Positions 1-7,802 of a stretch of 64,000 bases of DNA are shown here, piece by piece. The notes beneath the pieces are model-generated. The model made no database searches. It was not told the origin of the DNA and saw only the letters and a program-made list of their open reading frames with translations. Position 1 is the stretch's first letter; the number at the start of each line of letters is the position of its first letter. The DNA is from a bacterium (GTDB lineage Bacteria > Zixibacteria > MSB-5A5 > GN15 > FEB-12). The stretch covers positions 1 through 64,000 of the forward strand of contig JADJGQ010000002.1 of NCBI GenBank assembly GCA_016708025.1, in the 5' to 3' direction. Made by a program: the position numbers and the translations under genes.

Positions 1-1
1 T

Positions 2-220
2 TTGGGACCGTTCGTTTGGGGTCTTCTCTGGAAACGGACCTCCAAACTGGCGGCGATCACATCATCGGTGGTCAGCCTGGCGCTCTGCGTCGGGCTGTAT
101 ATTGGTGGGACCCCCTCACCGCAGGCAGGGACGATCGGAATGCTCGCCTCCCTTATCTCTGCTCCGTTGATCAGCCTGGTTCTGCCCGACCGGCAGACTG
201 CGTCCGCGCAGAACCGATAG
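2..220 (+). CDS. Sodium:solute symporter (SSS family), C-terminal fragment
   Basis: Only about the last 72 codons lie in the window; the gene starts upstream. The visible part opens with GPFVWGLLWKR, a stretch typical of a late loop in SSS-family Na+/solute symporters (relatives of PanF, PutP and ActP). Two hydrophobic helices follow (about residues 17-35 and 44-60 of the fragment), then a short polar tail ending in QNR. Such inner-membrane proteins couple sodium entry to uptake of an organic acid, amino acid or vitamin; the substrate cannot be read from this piece. No terminator is obvious after the stop. The next gene, an ArsR-type regulator, is on the other strand and converges on this one. 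Confidence 0.7.
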   Translation: MGPFVWGLLWKRTSKLAAITSSVVSLALCVGLYIGGTPSPQAGTIGMLASLISAPLISLVLPDRQTASAQNR

Positions 221-247
221 CGCGGTTCACTCCTCTGCTACTCTATA

Positions 248-629
248 CTATAATAGAGGAGCGGTCCAGAAAACCGGACTACTTTTCAGTCCTTTTCTTC
301 GGCGTAGCCGCTGAGCACCCGATTGACGTGGAGCAAACATTGTCACACAACGAAAAGACCTCGGATTGGCAATAGAATAGAGGACGAAAGACCCCTGTTT
401 CGTCTTTTGACCATACCGGCGCGGGCAAGGATCCCGAGGTGACGGGAGATATTCGGCTGGGTCCAGTCGAACAGCGCGACCAGATCCCAGTACCGATTTT
501 CCCCGGACTTCAAGGCCCGCAGGAGTTTTAAGCCGGGGTCGGGTCGGACAATGCCTGGAAGCATCCGGCGACCAGTTCGAGCATTTGCTCGGGCATCTGC
601 GAAAAATCTGTTGCTTTTTTTGTTGGCAC
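248..629 (-). pseudogene. ArsR-family transcriptional regulator, broken by frameshifts
   Basis: Pieces of one ArsR/SmtB-type winged-helix repressor are spread over three reading frames. From the 5' end: MPEQMLELVAGCFQALSDPT in one frame, then LKLLRALKSGE and a helix-turn-helix (DLVALFDWTQPNISRHLGIL, ARAGMVKRR) in a second, then FVLYSIANP in a third. The first break matches one extra C in a CCCC run and one extra A in an AAAA run near 535-545; the third is near 410. Joined, these give the usual 100-120 aa architecture. No clear metal-binding CxC is visible. The gene is divergent from an efflux operon, the classic arrangement for local repression of a pump. Either it decayed recently or the sequence contains indel errors; the intact motifs on both sides of each break fit both. 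GTG at 629 or ATG at 596 are possible starts. Confidence 0.6.
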
Positions 630-634
630 ATTTA

Positions 635-664
635 TATATAACTATATGTTTATCTGTTTGTCAA
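635..664 (-). promoter_or_regulatory. Candidate arsR promoter and ArsR-type operator
   Basis: On the minus strand TTGACA (664-659) is followed after 18 bases by TATATA (640-635). An AT-rich dyad ATATA-AC-TATAT (636-647) lies over it. It sits between the divergent regulator and pump genes, where ArsR-type repressors commonly bind. The distance favours a translation start inside the annotated regulator (ATG at 596). Assigned by eye. Confidence 0.4.
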
Positions 665-702
665 GAGCCGACAAAAAAAAAGTTGACCATAAAGGAAGAG
701 GT

Positions 703-1721
703 ATGAGAACAACCCTGTTACTTTCCGGATTGCTGCTCGCCGCGGCGCTCACCGGATGTAGTTCCAGCGAACAGACGGCGAATACCGCAACCGGAACTCA
801 TGCCGGTCAGCGCGGTCAAAGCGGACCGTCTGACTACCGGCGCGCATGACGAGATCATGGGGACAGTCCGCGCCCGCAACACCGCCGACCTCAGCACCAA
901 AGTCCAGGCGCGCATCGACCGGATCCCGGTGGTGATCGGCAGTCGGGTAAACAGAGGCGGCACACTGGCCGAACTGGATACCCGCGAATTCAGGCCCGCG
1001 TTCAGCAGGCGCGCGCCGTGAAGGAGCAAGCCGATCTGGATCTGACCCGCTACACGTCGCTGTTGGACAAAGATGCCGTCACCAAACAGGAGTTTGACGC
1101 AGTCAAGGCGCGGGCATCGGTAGCAGAAGCGAATCTCGATGAAGCCGAAGCGCTCATGAGCTACGCGACAATCACCGCCCCCTTCTCCGGAGTCGTGACA
1201 CGCAAGATGGTTGATGTCGGCGATTTGGCGATACCCGGCCAGCCGCTTTTCACTCTCGAGGAAGAATCAGCGCCGCAGTTTGTGGTCACCATTCCGGAAT
1301 CATAGCGCACTAAGATCGCTATCGGCGATCAGGTGCAGGTGAAATATCATCGCTGGACACCGCCATCACCGGCACGGTGAAGGAGCTCTCCCCCAGCGCA
1401 GACCCGGTGACCCGGTCGTTTATCGTGAAGATCGATCTTCCAGCCTCGATCGCGCGCCCCGGCCAATTCGGTCGGCTGCTTCTTTCGGTGGGAGGGGATG
1501 AGTCGATTTACATTCCCACCGCAGCGTTGGTTCGTCGTGGACAGCTCGAGCTGGTGTACGTCGTTAATGCGGAGAATGTCGCGGTGCTTAAGTTTGTCCG
1601 AACTGGACGTTCCCTTGGCGACAAGATCGAGATTCTTGCCGGACTGGAGAGCCACGACCTGGTCGTGACGCGTGGATTGACCGGTCTGGTCGATGGCGAC
1701 AAAGTTGAGGTCCAGCCATGA
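703..1721 (+). pseudogene. RND efflux periplasmic adaptor (HlyD/AcrA family lipoprotein), broken
   Basis: The start is ATG 703 behind GGAAGAGG. A lipoprotein signal peptide with lipobox LTGC follows, then the beta-barrel/lipoyl start (DLSTKVQARIDRIPVVIGSR), the alpha-hairpin (ADLDLTRYTSLLDKDAVTKQ), the second lipoyl half (TITAPFSGVVTRKMVDVGDL) and the membrane-proximal domain (LPASIARPGQFGRLLL). The parts lie in different frames: shifts near 798, 990 and 1350, plus an in-frame TAG at 1303-1305. All domains of a roughly 340-aa adaptor are present in order, so the damage is recent or artefactual. The stop overlaps the start of the downstream pump gene (ATGA), as in a normal adaptor-pump operon. 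An intact protein would bridge the inner-membrane pump to an outer-membrane channel; no channel gene is seen here. Confidence 0.75.
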
Positions 1722-4700
1722 GCCAGGAACATCACACAGTTCCGGCCCACGGCCTCGCCGGCATGCTGGCGAAGGGGTTCATTAATTCCAAACTGACCCC
1801 ACTGCTCATTTTGACTTCGGTACTGCTTGGCGCTTTTGCGGTGGCGATGCTCCCCCGCGAAGAAGAACCGCAGATCAAGGTGCCGATGGTTGACGTTATG
1901 GTCTCGGTCCCTGGCTTCACCGCCAAGGAAGTCGAAAACCGTGTCACCGCTCCCATGGAGAAACTGATCTGGGAGATCCCCGGAGTTGAATATGTCTACT
2001 CCATCTCTCCGCCCCGAAGAAGCGCTGGTGATCGTGCGATATCTCGTCGGTGAGGATGTCGAGAAAAGTCTGGTCAAGCTGAATCAGAAACTCCAATCCA
2101 ATTTCGACAAGATTCCACCAAATGTTTCTTTCCCGCTGCTGAAGCCCCGCTCGATCGATGATGTCCCGATCCTTGCTATGACTTTCCATAGCGCGGAACT
2201 GGATCATTACTCGCTCCGGCGCGTTGTCGCCGAGGTCGAAGATCAGATCAAGCAGGTGCGCGATGTCTCAGAGACAAACATCATCGGCGGACTCCGCCGT
2301 CAATACCGAATTCAGCTCGATCCGGAAGCGCTCGCCGCACGGCAACTTGACCCGTTACAGATAATCCCGGTGCTCCGTCAGGCAAATCGCCAGAACAAGG
2401 CCGGGTCGCTGGTATACAACAATCAGGAAGTGGTGATCGAGACCGGCGGATTCATCCGCTCCAAAGAGGATGCGGAAAAGGTCGTCCTCGGCGTCTACAA
2501 CAACTCCCCGATCTATCTTCGCGATGTTGCGAAGATCATCGATGGTCCGGAAGAGCTGAATCAGGTGGTCTTGTTTGGTTCAGGGGCTGCGACCGGTCCG
2601 CATCACGAAGAGGAAGCGGCGGTCACGCTTTCAATCGCCAAGCGTCCCGGGACCAATGCGATCCAGGTCGCCGAACATGTTTTGGAGAAGGTGAAGTTTC
2701 TCGAAGGGAAAGTCATCCCGTCAAATGTCGACATGACCATCACCCGCCACTATGGCGAAACAGCCGAAGAGAAATCGAACGAGCTGTTGTTCCATATGAT
2801 GATCGCGGTCTTTTCGGTGTCGTTGCTCATCCTGCTGGCGCTGGGATGGCGCGAGTCGATCATTGTCGCGCTGGCGATACCATCAACTCTCGCGCTCACA
2901 CTTCTTGTATTTTATCTTGCCGGATTTACGCTCAATCGTATTACGCTTTTCGCGCTGATCTTCTCAATCGGTATTCTGGTGGATGATGCGATCGTGGTGG
3001 TGGAGAATATCACCAGGCATTTGCATCTGGCGCAGAACAAAGGACGGAATTGGGCGAAGATCGCGATCGATGCCGTCTCCGAGGTAGGCAACCCCACTAT
3101 CCTTGCCACCTGGGCGGTGATCGCGGCAGTGCTGCCGATGGCGTTTGTCGGCGGATTGATGGGGCCATACATGCGGCCGATCCCGATTGGCGCCACCGCG
3201 GCGATGCTCTTCTCGCTGGTGGTCGCATTTATCGTCACACCATGGGCGGCAGTCCGTGTACTCAAATGGGGAAAATCAAAAGAACATATCATTCATGATG
3301 CATCCAATGAGGATTGGTCAACGCGCGCATATCGCCGTCAGATGACCAAGCTGATCACCAAGCCGAAAACCCGCATGATTTACCTGACCACTATCACTGT
3401 GCTGCTGGTCGGCGCGATGGCGCTGGTCGGGATCGGCTGGGTGCAGGTGAAGATGCTCCCGTTCGACAACAAAAATGAATTCCAGGTTATCATTAATATG
3501 CCGGAGGGGAGTTCGCTTGAGGAGACTGTCCAGGCCTCACGCGAGATCGCCGGAGCAATCGCCAAAGAATCCGAGGTAACGGATTACCAGATCTATGCGG
3601 GGAATGCATCGCCATTCAATTTTAACGGTCTGGTGCGACATTACTTCATGCGGCGCGGCTCTTACTCTGCGGATATCCAGGTCAACCTGGTCGGAAAGGG
3701 TGAACGGTCCGACCAGTCGCATGATATCGCCAAGCGGGTGCGCCCGCGCGTGGATGATATCGCGAAGAAGTATCGCGCGGCGGTGGCGATCGCCGAGGTA
3801 CCACCCGGCCCGCCGGTGTTGCAGACTCTGGTGGCGGAGATCTATGGGCCGACTGATTCCACCCGGACCGCGCTTTCGCGCAAGGTCGAGGAGATCTTCA
3901 AATCGACGCCCGGCGTGGTTGATGTTGACGCCTACGAGGAGATGGATCAGCCAAAGCTGACTTTCACGATCGATCATGAAAAGGCGGCACTCCACGGCAT
4001 CACTGCGGAGATGATCGGGCAGTCGGTGAAGCTGGCGGTCAGCGGATACAGGTCGATATCGGACATCGCGACAATGAGCGCGAAGATGTCGCGTTAATAC
4101 TGGAACTCCCCCGCGCGCAGAAAACCTCCGCGGCGGATATTCTCGGCCTGCAGATACGGATGCCGAACACGGTTCAGTCGGCGAATGCCGCCGATGCCCC
4201 CTTGGTGCCGCTGCGAGAACTGGTGACGGTGATTGACACGATCGCGGAGAAAACGATCTATCGGAAAAACCTGATGCCGGTGACGTATATCATCGGCGAT
4301 GTCGCGGGTGAGATCGAGTCGCCGGTGTACGCCATCATGGATATGAACAAAAAGCTGGAGAAGCTTGAGATGATCCAGTATGGCGGGACAGAAAACAAAC
4401 TGCAGATCCTCAACGCCGCGATGCCCTTCTCCACGCTTGAGCCGGCGCTCAAGTGGGATGGTGAGTGGCACATCACGATAGAAGTTTTCCGCGATCTGGG
4501 AATCGCGTTCGCCGCGGTGCTGATCCTGATCTACATTTTGATGGTGGGATGGTTCCAGTCGCTGTTGACGCCGATCATCGTGATGGCGGCTATTCCGTTC
4601 TCGCTCATTGGGATCATGCCGGCGCATGGTGCGATGGGGGCGTTTTTCACGGCGACCTCGATGATCGGATTTATGGCGGGGGCGGGAATTGTCATACGAA

Positions 4701-4975
4701 ACTCAATCATTCTGGTCGATTTCATTGAGCTTCGTCTGAAGGAAGGGATGCCGCTGGCGGAAGCGGTGATCGATGCCGGCGCGGTGCGGTTCCGTCCGAT
4801 GTTGCTTACGGCCGGCGCGGTGATTGTCGGCGCAGGAGTGATATTGTTCGACCCGATCTTCCAGGGACTGGCGATCGCCCTGATGGCCGGCGAGATCGCC
4901 TCGCTGGCGATCAGCCGTGTGGCGGTCCCGATTCTGTATTATGTCGGGCATAAGAAGCAGTATCCGGTGGCGTAA
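1718..4975 (+). pseudogene. RND efflux permease (AcrB/HAE-like), broken by two frameshifts
   Basis: Three pieces make one RND pump of about 1085 codons. Piece 1 (from ATG 1718) has the first transmembrane helix and the porter-domain start, including EVENRVTAPMEKLIWEIPGV. Piece 2 (frame shift near 2000-2015) carries most of the pump, with helices around 2790-3270 and the RND motif region ILVDDAIVVVENITRHL. Piece 3 begins after a second shift near 4048 and ends in the C-terminal helices with NSIILVDFIELRLKEG. Only one base is needed to restore frame at each break. Family knowledge: proton-driven export of hydrophobic compounds across both membranes together with the upstream adaptor. The substrate is unknown. 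No RND outer-membrane factor is next to it. Pseudogene versus sequencing error cannot be decided from the sequence alone. Confidence 0.75.
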
Positions 4976-5311
4976 CGGGTGTGGTTATATCGGGTCTCGT
5001 CTTCGCTCGACTCGACGGTCCAAGGGACCGTGGACTCAGGACAACAAATGGTGCCAATGCGTATTCCACCATTTCTCGTGGGAAACCGCCCAGACACCGT
5101 CTGGCTTAAGCGTAGTGTAGTATCGTCCCGAACGTACAATAACGTCGCCCCGAGCGAAGACGAGGGGTGAAGTAGCAATAGCATTAAGATGGTGGGTTCG
5201 GAAACGGACTCGCCTTTCTTATGCTCATCCATCTCCACTGCCTCATCTCTCCCCACCGCCTCATCCCCTCTCTCCTGCCTCATCCTGAACTTGATTCAGG
5301 ATCCACGGGCA

Positions 5312-5366
5312 GTGCCGGGGTGGAATCATCAGGTTGTTGGGGGAGAATCGATTGACCTTTGGCGGC
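5312..5366. repeat. 55-bp direct repeat, copy 1
   Basis: Positions 5312-5366 are identical to 5543-5597. Both begin GTGCCGGGGTGGAATCATC and end with TTTGGCGGC. Similarity continues a few bases further with one mismatch (TGGCGTTG against AGGCGTTG). Confidence 0.9.
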
Positions 5367-5389
5367 TGGCGTTGAGGTTTGGCTTGTAG

Positions 5390-5434
5390 GTCAGGTCCGC
5401 CCCGATGCGAAGCAGAGGAAAAGACGGACCTGAC
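5390..5434. repeat. Inverted repeat GTCAGGTCCG / CGGACCTGAC
   Basis: Perfect 10-bp arms at 5390-5399 and 5425-5434 with a 25-base loop. It lies between the two direct-repeat copies and shares its outer GTCAGG/CCTGAC arms with the next inverted repeat. Confidence 0.85.
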
Positions 5435-5474
5435 ATCTTCTATCGCAATTTCCAACCTATCAACTTTCCACAAT

Positions 5475-5524
5475 GTCAGGCGCGCAGATAATCGACCTCG
5501 CATGGCTTGTCGACCGCGCCTGAC
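5475..5524. repeat. Inverted repeat GTCAGGCGCG / CGCGCCTGAC
   Basis: Perfect 10-bp arms at 5475-5484 and 5515-5524 with a 30-base loop. The outer six bases of each arm match the inverted repeat at 5390-5434; the inner four differ but still pair, which suggests conserved hairpin structure. Confidence 0.85.
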
Positions 5525-5542
5525 CTACGAGTACTCGAGGCG

Positions 5543-5597
5543 GTGCCGGGGTGGAATCATCAGGTTGTTGGGGGAGAATCGATTGACCTTTGGCGGC
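5543..5597. repeat. 55-bp direct repeat, copy 2
   Basis: Identical to 5312-5366, in the same orientation, 231 bases downstream. The two inverted repeats lie between the copies. Confidence 0.9.
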
Positions 5598-5711
5598 AGG
5601 CGTTGCGTTTTGGTTCGATATCAGATTGCCGCCGAAGCATCAGATGGTCCCTCTACTAGAGGGGGGAGTTCAGGAGCGCTAGCGGGGGTAATACGGGGGG
5701 GAACCGTACTT

Positions 5712-6521
5712 CTACTTCAATGTTGAATCCTGTGGTCTCCATTCGTCTGGCATATGGGGACGGTTGTTGCATCTTAGAACACGACCGTCCAGTGCGCTAA
5801 AGACAGTCCTCAACACCGATAATTGTCCAGGCGGTTGCGTTGTTCGAGCTCCAATTCCCACCATGCTACTTAGATTAACACCTTTCAAAGTGACCACCCA
5901 AGCCGGAACTGCATCAGTACTGTCACGCCCATATAGCAGGTATTGTGCGGTCAAATCGAGCATATCGCTTGGAACAGCCACAACAAAATCGCCGCCCAAT
6001 ATCTGCGCCAGTCCTATAACTGGTGCTTCAGCAGGGAAACCCCAATATCTTTCGAAACCCATCCACAATTGTCGCTCAGCATCAGCCACTGGTGGGTTTG
6101 GCGGTATAACGCAATCGCTGCAGGTTGCCGCATGGTGGAATTGCATGAGGTTCCCTGATAATTCGTCCACAATCGCTTCAAAACCATAGTGCGATGTGAA
6201 AGTGACGCTATCGCCATTTATCTGCTCTCTTCGCATCACTTTGAAGTGTACGTCTTGAGTTCGAATGACAAGTCTGCCGAAAACAGCGGAACTCAGGAAA
6301 GGAAGCGTCGAATCAGAGTATGTCCCGCGAGTAATAGTGGCGTCGGACAAAGAAAATTCAGGATTCCCATCAGGGAACACGTAGGATTCGATCTTGGCGG
6401 AAATCGATGCGGTGTCGAGAAGCCTCACGTTCACTGGCTTCTGTGCACCATCCATACCGCAGACGGAGTGAAACAGGATGAACAGTAAAATTATAACGCG
6501 CGATAGAACTCGGTTCGTCAC
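5712..6521 (-). CDS. Hypothetical exported protein, 269 aa
   Basis: I do not recognise this protein. It starts with GTG (6521). Residues 8-22 are hydrophobic (VIILLFILFHSVCG), giving a signal peptide with probable cleavage near residue 22-26. The mature part looks soluble and mixed alpha/beta, with one CSDC pair near residue 133-136 and no membrane segment. It is therefore probably periplasmic or surface exposed. It is followed on its own strand by the repeat block at 5.0-5.7 kb and is separated from the next upstream gene by a hairpin, so it is likely transcribed alone. No conserved catalytic motif is visible. The signal peptide is clear; the start codon is less certain because the upstream GGGAAG is a weak ribosome-binding site. 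Confidence 0.6.
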   Translation of the reverse strand: MTNRVLSRVIILLFILFHSVCGMDGAQKPVNVRLLDTASISAKIESYVFPDGNPEFSLSDATITRGTYSDSTLPFLSSAVFGRLVIRTQDVHFKVMRREQINGDSVTFTSHYGFEAIVDELSGNLMQFHHAATCSDCVIPPNPPVADAERQLWMGFERYWGFPAEAPVIGLAQILGGDFVVAVPSDMLDLTAQYLLYGRDSTDAVPAWVVTLKGVNLSSMVGIGARTTQPPGQLSVLRTVFSALDGRVLRCNNRPHMPDEWRPQDSTLK

Positions 6522-6557
6522 TTAACTTCCCATTCTGGAACTCGGGAGAGCAAAATA

Positions 6558-6580
6558 GTGCCGCCAAGCCTTGGCGGCAC
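6558..6580 (-). terminator. Hairpin after the exported methyltransferase-like gene
   Basis: Perfect 10-bp stem GTGCCGCCAA/TTGGCGGCAC with a 3-base loop. On the minus strand it is followed by TATTTTG. It lies 25 bases after the stop of the gene ending at 6605, in the right place and orientation for an intrinsic terminator, although the T-tract is short. Confidence 0.6.
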
Positions 6581-6604
6581 TCTGCATTCCTTCGTCCCCC
6601 CCTT

Positions 6605-7674
6605 TTACTTCTTCACCAGCGTGTATTGGCCGTACATGTCCTTTGCGTAGTCCATCTCTTTGTCCCAGCCAAAGTACTTCCCCATCTCGCGGGCAGGTTC
6701 GGTATCATCGACGTCATACCCCAACACCGTAAAGCCGGTCTTTTCGAGCAGCTCCTGCGTAAACGGGCAGCGGCCATCGGACCACGGCACATACTTCTCG
6801 TCCGGCCCGCTCAGTTTCGGATGGAGATTGTAGATCATAAAATATCCCCCCGGCTTAAGCAGATCGTAGATAGTTTTCACATAGGCGGAATCAGTGACAC
6901 CCAACTGCACCAGCATGCGCGGGTCAACCTCGCGCTCGGGATGAATGTACCCATGCTTGAGCGTGTTCTTGGAAATAAAGAGATCGTAACCATCGCCGAC
7001 CGTGGCGCGCGTCGCGCTGTCTGCGGGGAATGAACCGAATGCGAGCGTGAGGTGTCCCGGCGCTCCCTGACCTGCCACACGCGCACGCGCGATATAGCCG
7101 GCATCGGCAGGCTGCGCATAGAGCAGTTTGAGGAGCGGGTCAACCTCGATACCGGTGACATTCGCGCCGCAGGAGGCCATCAGGCGGAGATGACCGATCG
7201 AACCGAAGCCGTAGTCGGCAATACGGGCGGAATCAGTTTGGCCAGGCCGGCCATGCCGACGAGGTCGAGCGCGCGGGCGAAGGCGAGCGGTGTGCCATAG
7301 CGGGTGAAGTAGTAGAACTCTTCGCCGACATCGCGTCTTTCGTAGCCTTCAATGGATTGCTTCGTCGCTTCGCTCCTCGCAATGACATTGGACGTGTCTG
7401 TGGCTTTTTTGTATTCAGCTTCGGACATGTATGAGCGGGTCGTTTTGTTGACATAAACGACGCGGGATTCGATCGACGGTAGATCGGGGACCGCCGCGAG
7501 GAATTGTTTGGCGATGGGTGAAGTGACGAAAGTCGCAAGCGTGTCCGCCTGGAGATTCAGCACTTCGAGTGCGGTGAGGGTGTCGCCGGTGGTGTCGGTC
7601 TGGGCGACGGATGATCCGGCGAGGGTGGCGCTGATGAGAAGCGCGATTGCAAAGATGGTGCGAAGGTGGCGCAT
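6605..7674 (-). pseudogene. Exported SAM-methyltransferase-like protein, frameshifted
   Basis: The start is ATG 7674 with a clear signal peptide (MRHLRTIFAIALLISATLAG, then SSVAQ). The first frame runs to about 7240 and then hits a stop. In the next frame the protein continues as ADYGFGSIGHLRLMASCGA and TGIEVDPLL, which is the SAM-binding motif I region of a class I methyltransferase, then LLKPGGYFMIYNLHP (motif III-like). The C-terminus is LVKK. One indel near 7243 separates the halves. Within the first half, residues VIARSEATKQSIEG come from a short dispersed repeat inserted in frame (7350-7387). A Rossmann methyltransferase with an export signal is unusual, because SAM is cytoplasmic, so the function is unclear. 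It may be inactive, or it may be intact with a sequencing error. Confidence 0.65.
7350..7387 (-). repeat. Dispersed short repeat (CATTGCGAG...AAGCAATCC type), inside a coding region
   Basis: On the minus strand this reads TGTCATTGCGAGGAGCGAAG followed by CGACGAAGCAATCCATTG. It matches the element at 7728-7758, in the opposite orientation. It lies in frame within the methyltransferase-like gene and adds about 13 residues. Confidence 0.75.
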
Positions 7675-7699
7675 TCTGGTTTCCCTTATGTTTACTCGG

Positions 7700-7717
7700 G
7701 CAGACGAGGACGTCTGC
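7700..7717. repeat. Small hairpin GCAGACG/CGTCTGC
   Basis: A 7-bp perfect stem with a 4-base loop AGGA, just upstream of the exported methyltransferase-like gene on its strand and next to a dispersed repeat. It is probably part of the repeat-rich spacer. Confidence 0.5.
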
Positions 7718-7727
7718 CGCGCAAAGT

Positions 7728-7758
7728 CATTGCGAGCGTAGCGAAGCAATCCATTGAT
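7728..7758 (+). repeat. Dispersed short repeat (CATTGCGAG...AAGCAATCC type), intergenic copy
   Basis: Reads TCATTGCGAGCGTAGCGAAG then CAATCCATTGA. It is the partner of the copy at 7350-7387. Elements with this core are known from many bacterial genomes as dispersed repeats; that is recollection, not a search. Confidence 0.7.
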
Positions 7759-7802
7759 TCCGTGCGAAGCACAGCCTCCCATACTTACGGTAAGGTAACG
7801 GT

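Larger units (their letters stand above)
4976..5711. other. Gene-free block rich in hairpins and repeats
   Basis: There is no convincing gene between the RND permease and the next minus-strand gene. The block holds small hairpins (ACGGTCC/GGACCGT at 5015-5031; CCAGAC/GTCTGG at 5090-5104; CCTGAA/TTCAGG at 5284-5300), a 55-base direct repeat and two 10-bp inverted repeats listed separately. Small open frames here have no ribosome-binding site or recognisable product. Confidence 0.6.

Noticed and set aside
2912..3292. Long frames opposite RND, kinase and TonB-receptor genes
   Set aside because: Typical mirror frames of GC-rich genes; no independent signals.
5712..6521. Minus-strand exported protein as part of the repeat element
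   Set aside because: It has a clear signal peptide and continuous frame and lies outside the direct repeats.
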